Below, in pieces: positions 63,689 through 64,000 of a stretch of DNA of 64,000 nucleotides. A program made the translations under genes and the position numbers. Position 1 is the stretch's first letter. Every line of letters begins with the position of its first letter. The stretch lies in the NCBI GenBank assembly GCA_947496465.1, contig CANMCX010000006.1, positions 110,395-174,394 of the forward strand, given 5' to 3'. The stretch comes from Marinifilum_A sediminis (GTDB lineage Bacteria; Bacteroidota; Bacteroidia; Bacteroidales; Marinifilaceae). The notes beneath the pieces are model-generated. The model did no database searches and was not told the origin of the DNA. It worked only from the letters and a program-made list of their open reading frames with translations.

Positions 63689-64000
63689 ATTGATACCCTC
63701 ACTTTGAGTGAGAGCATCAAATGCACTCTTCTGAGGGTATCACTCAAAGTGATGCTCTCAGTAATTACAATAGAAAATATGTCTGATAAGACTACTCCTA
63801 CCAGGCTTATTTCCATTAAATAAATATTGTTTATTGATACCCTCACTTCGAGTGAAAGCATCAAATGCTCTCAGTAATTACAATAGAAAAGATGTCTGAT
63901 AAGATTACTCCTACCAGACTTACTTCCATTAAATAAATATTGTTTATTGATACCCTCACTTCGAGTGAAAGCATCAAATGCTCTCAGTAATTACAATAGA
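63689..64000. repeat. Three tandem copies of the REP-like unit (last one cut by window edge)
   Basis: Copies start at 63689, 63833 and 63946. The first copy is 144 bases long; the second is 113 and lacks 31 bases that form the inverted second hairpin. The third is cut by the window end. Each has a core hairpin TCACTT(T/C)GAGTGA, flanked by GATACCC and AGCATC, then a shared spacer (CTCTCAGTAATTACAATAG, GATAAGA(C/T)TACTCCTACCAG). In copy 1 the hairpin is followed by an inverted version (GAGGGTATCACTCAAAGTG), giving a BIME-like pair. Confidence 0.85.

Noticed and set aside
63602..63864. Frames of 60-75 codons on both strands of the REP array
   Set aside because: They run across the tandem copies and have no start signals or family match; the repeat explains them.
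63689..64000. CRISPR array
   Set aside because: The period is 113-144 bases with conserved spacers and internal hairpins, which fits a REP/BIME array and not a CRISPR; no cas genes are present.

Overview
The window is a chromosomal segment of a Bacteroidota bacterium. The best guess is a marine member of the Marinilabiliales (Marinifilaceae, near Labilibaculum or Marinifilum). The DNA is A+T-rich. Several promoters match the Bacteroidota form (TTG about 16-23 bases upstream of TAnnTTTG), few genes have a clear Shine-Dalgarno sequence, and a large secreted protease carries a type IX secretion (T9SS) sorting domain. The genus is a guess from protein style only.

Layout. 0-5 kb: end of gyrA, a secreted TPR protein, and a hybrid histidine kinase paired with a FIST sensor protein. 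5-11 kb: a fused double adenylate kinase, a membrane protein, and a mannoside cluster (GH130, GT4, convergent GH130). 11-16.6 kb: TRIC-type channel, malic enzyme, secreted proteins and a Bax-like glucosaminidase. 16.6-24.5 kb: a palindromic repeat cluster, then a cobalamin nucleotide-loop cluster on the minus strand (cobD, cbiB, cobU, a GATase-like lipoprotein, two cobT paralogs, cobS, and cobC a little apart). 24.6-30.9 kb: pyrKD, an XRE regulator followed by a motif-rich gap, a YgjP peptidase, an ECF sigma factor and a MerR/B12-binding regulator. 31-35.5 kb: a four-domain FAS1 lipoprotein, a dicarboxylate symporter, a SlyD-like isomerase and a thioredoxin-like protein. 35.7-40.2 kb: the biotin operon bioA-F-G-C-D. 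40.6-46.5 kb: a flavin reductase, two methylthiotransferases, a universal stress protein and rpsF-rpsR-rplI. 46.5-53.1 kb: a CAP protein, cobB, a three-gene minus-strand operon, and a cysteine operon (cysE-cysK) led by a short ORF that ends in a run of Cys codons. 53.2-58.2 kb: a TonB-plug protein, two MacB-type permeases, a gap with probable small RNAs, a methyltransferase and a thioesterase. 58.4-64 kb: a C25 protease, a HU-like protein, and a RAYT transposase gene bracketed by its palindromic repeats.

How genes work together. The cob cluster plus the distant cobB and the B12-binding MerR regulator point to cobalamin completion or salvage and sensing; I see no cobalamin riboswitch. bioC and bioG open and close pimeloyl synthesis, and bioF, bioA and bioD carry it to dethiobiotin; bioB is not in the window. 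cysE and cysK make cysteine from serine and are probably controlled by cysteine supply through translation of the leader peptide.

The strongest candidates for something undescribed are: (1) the Cys-codon leader peptide ahead of cysE; (2) the RAYT gene with its 113-144 bp repeat family; (3) the adenylate kinase fusion whose second half has lost two conserved aspartates; (4) one or two short promoter-to-terminator RNA units at 56.7-57.1 kb.
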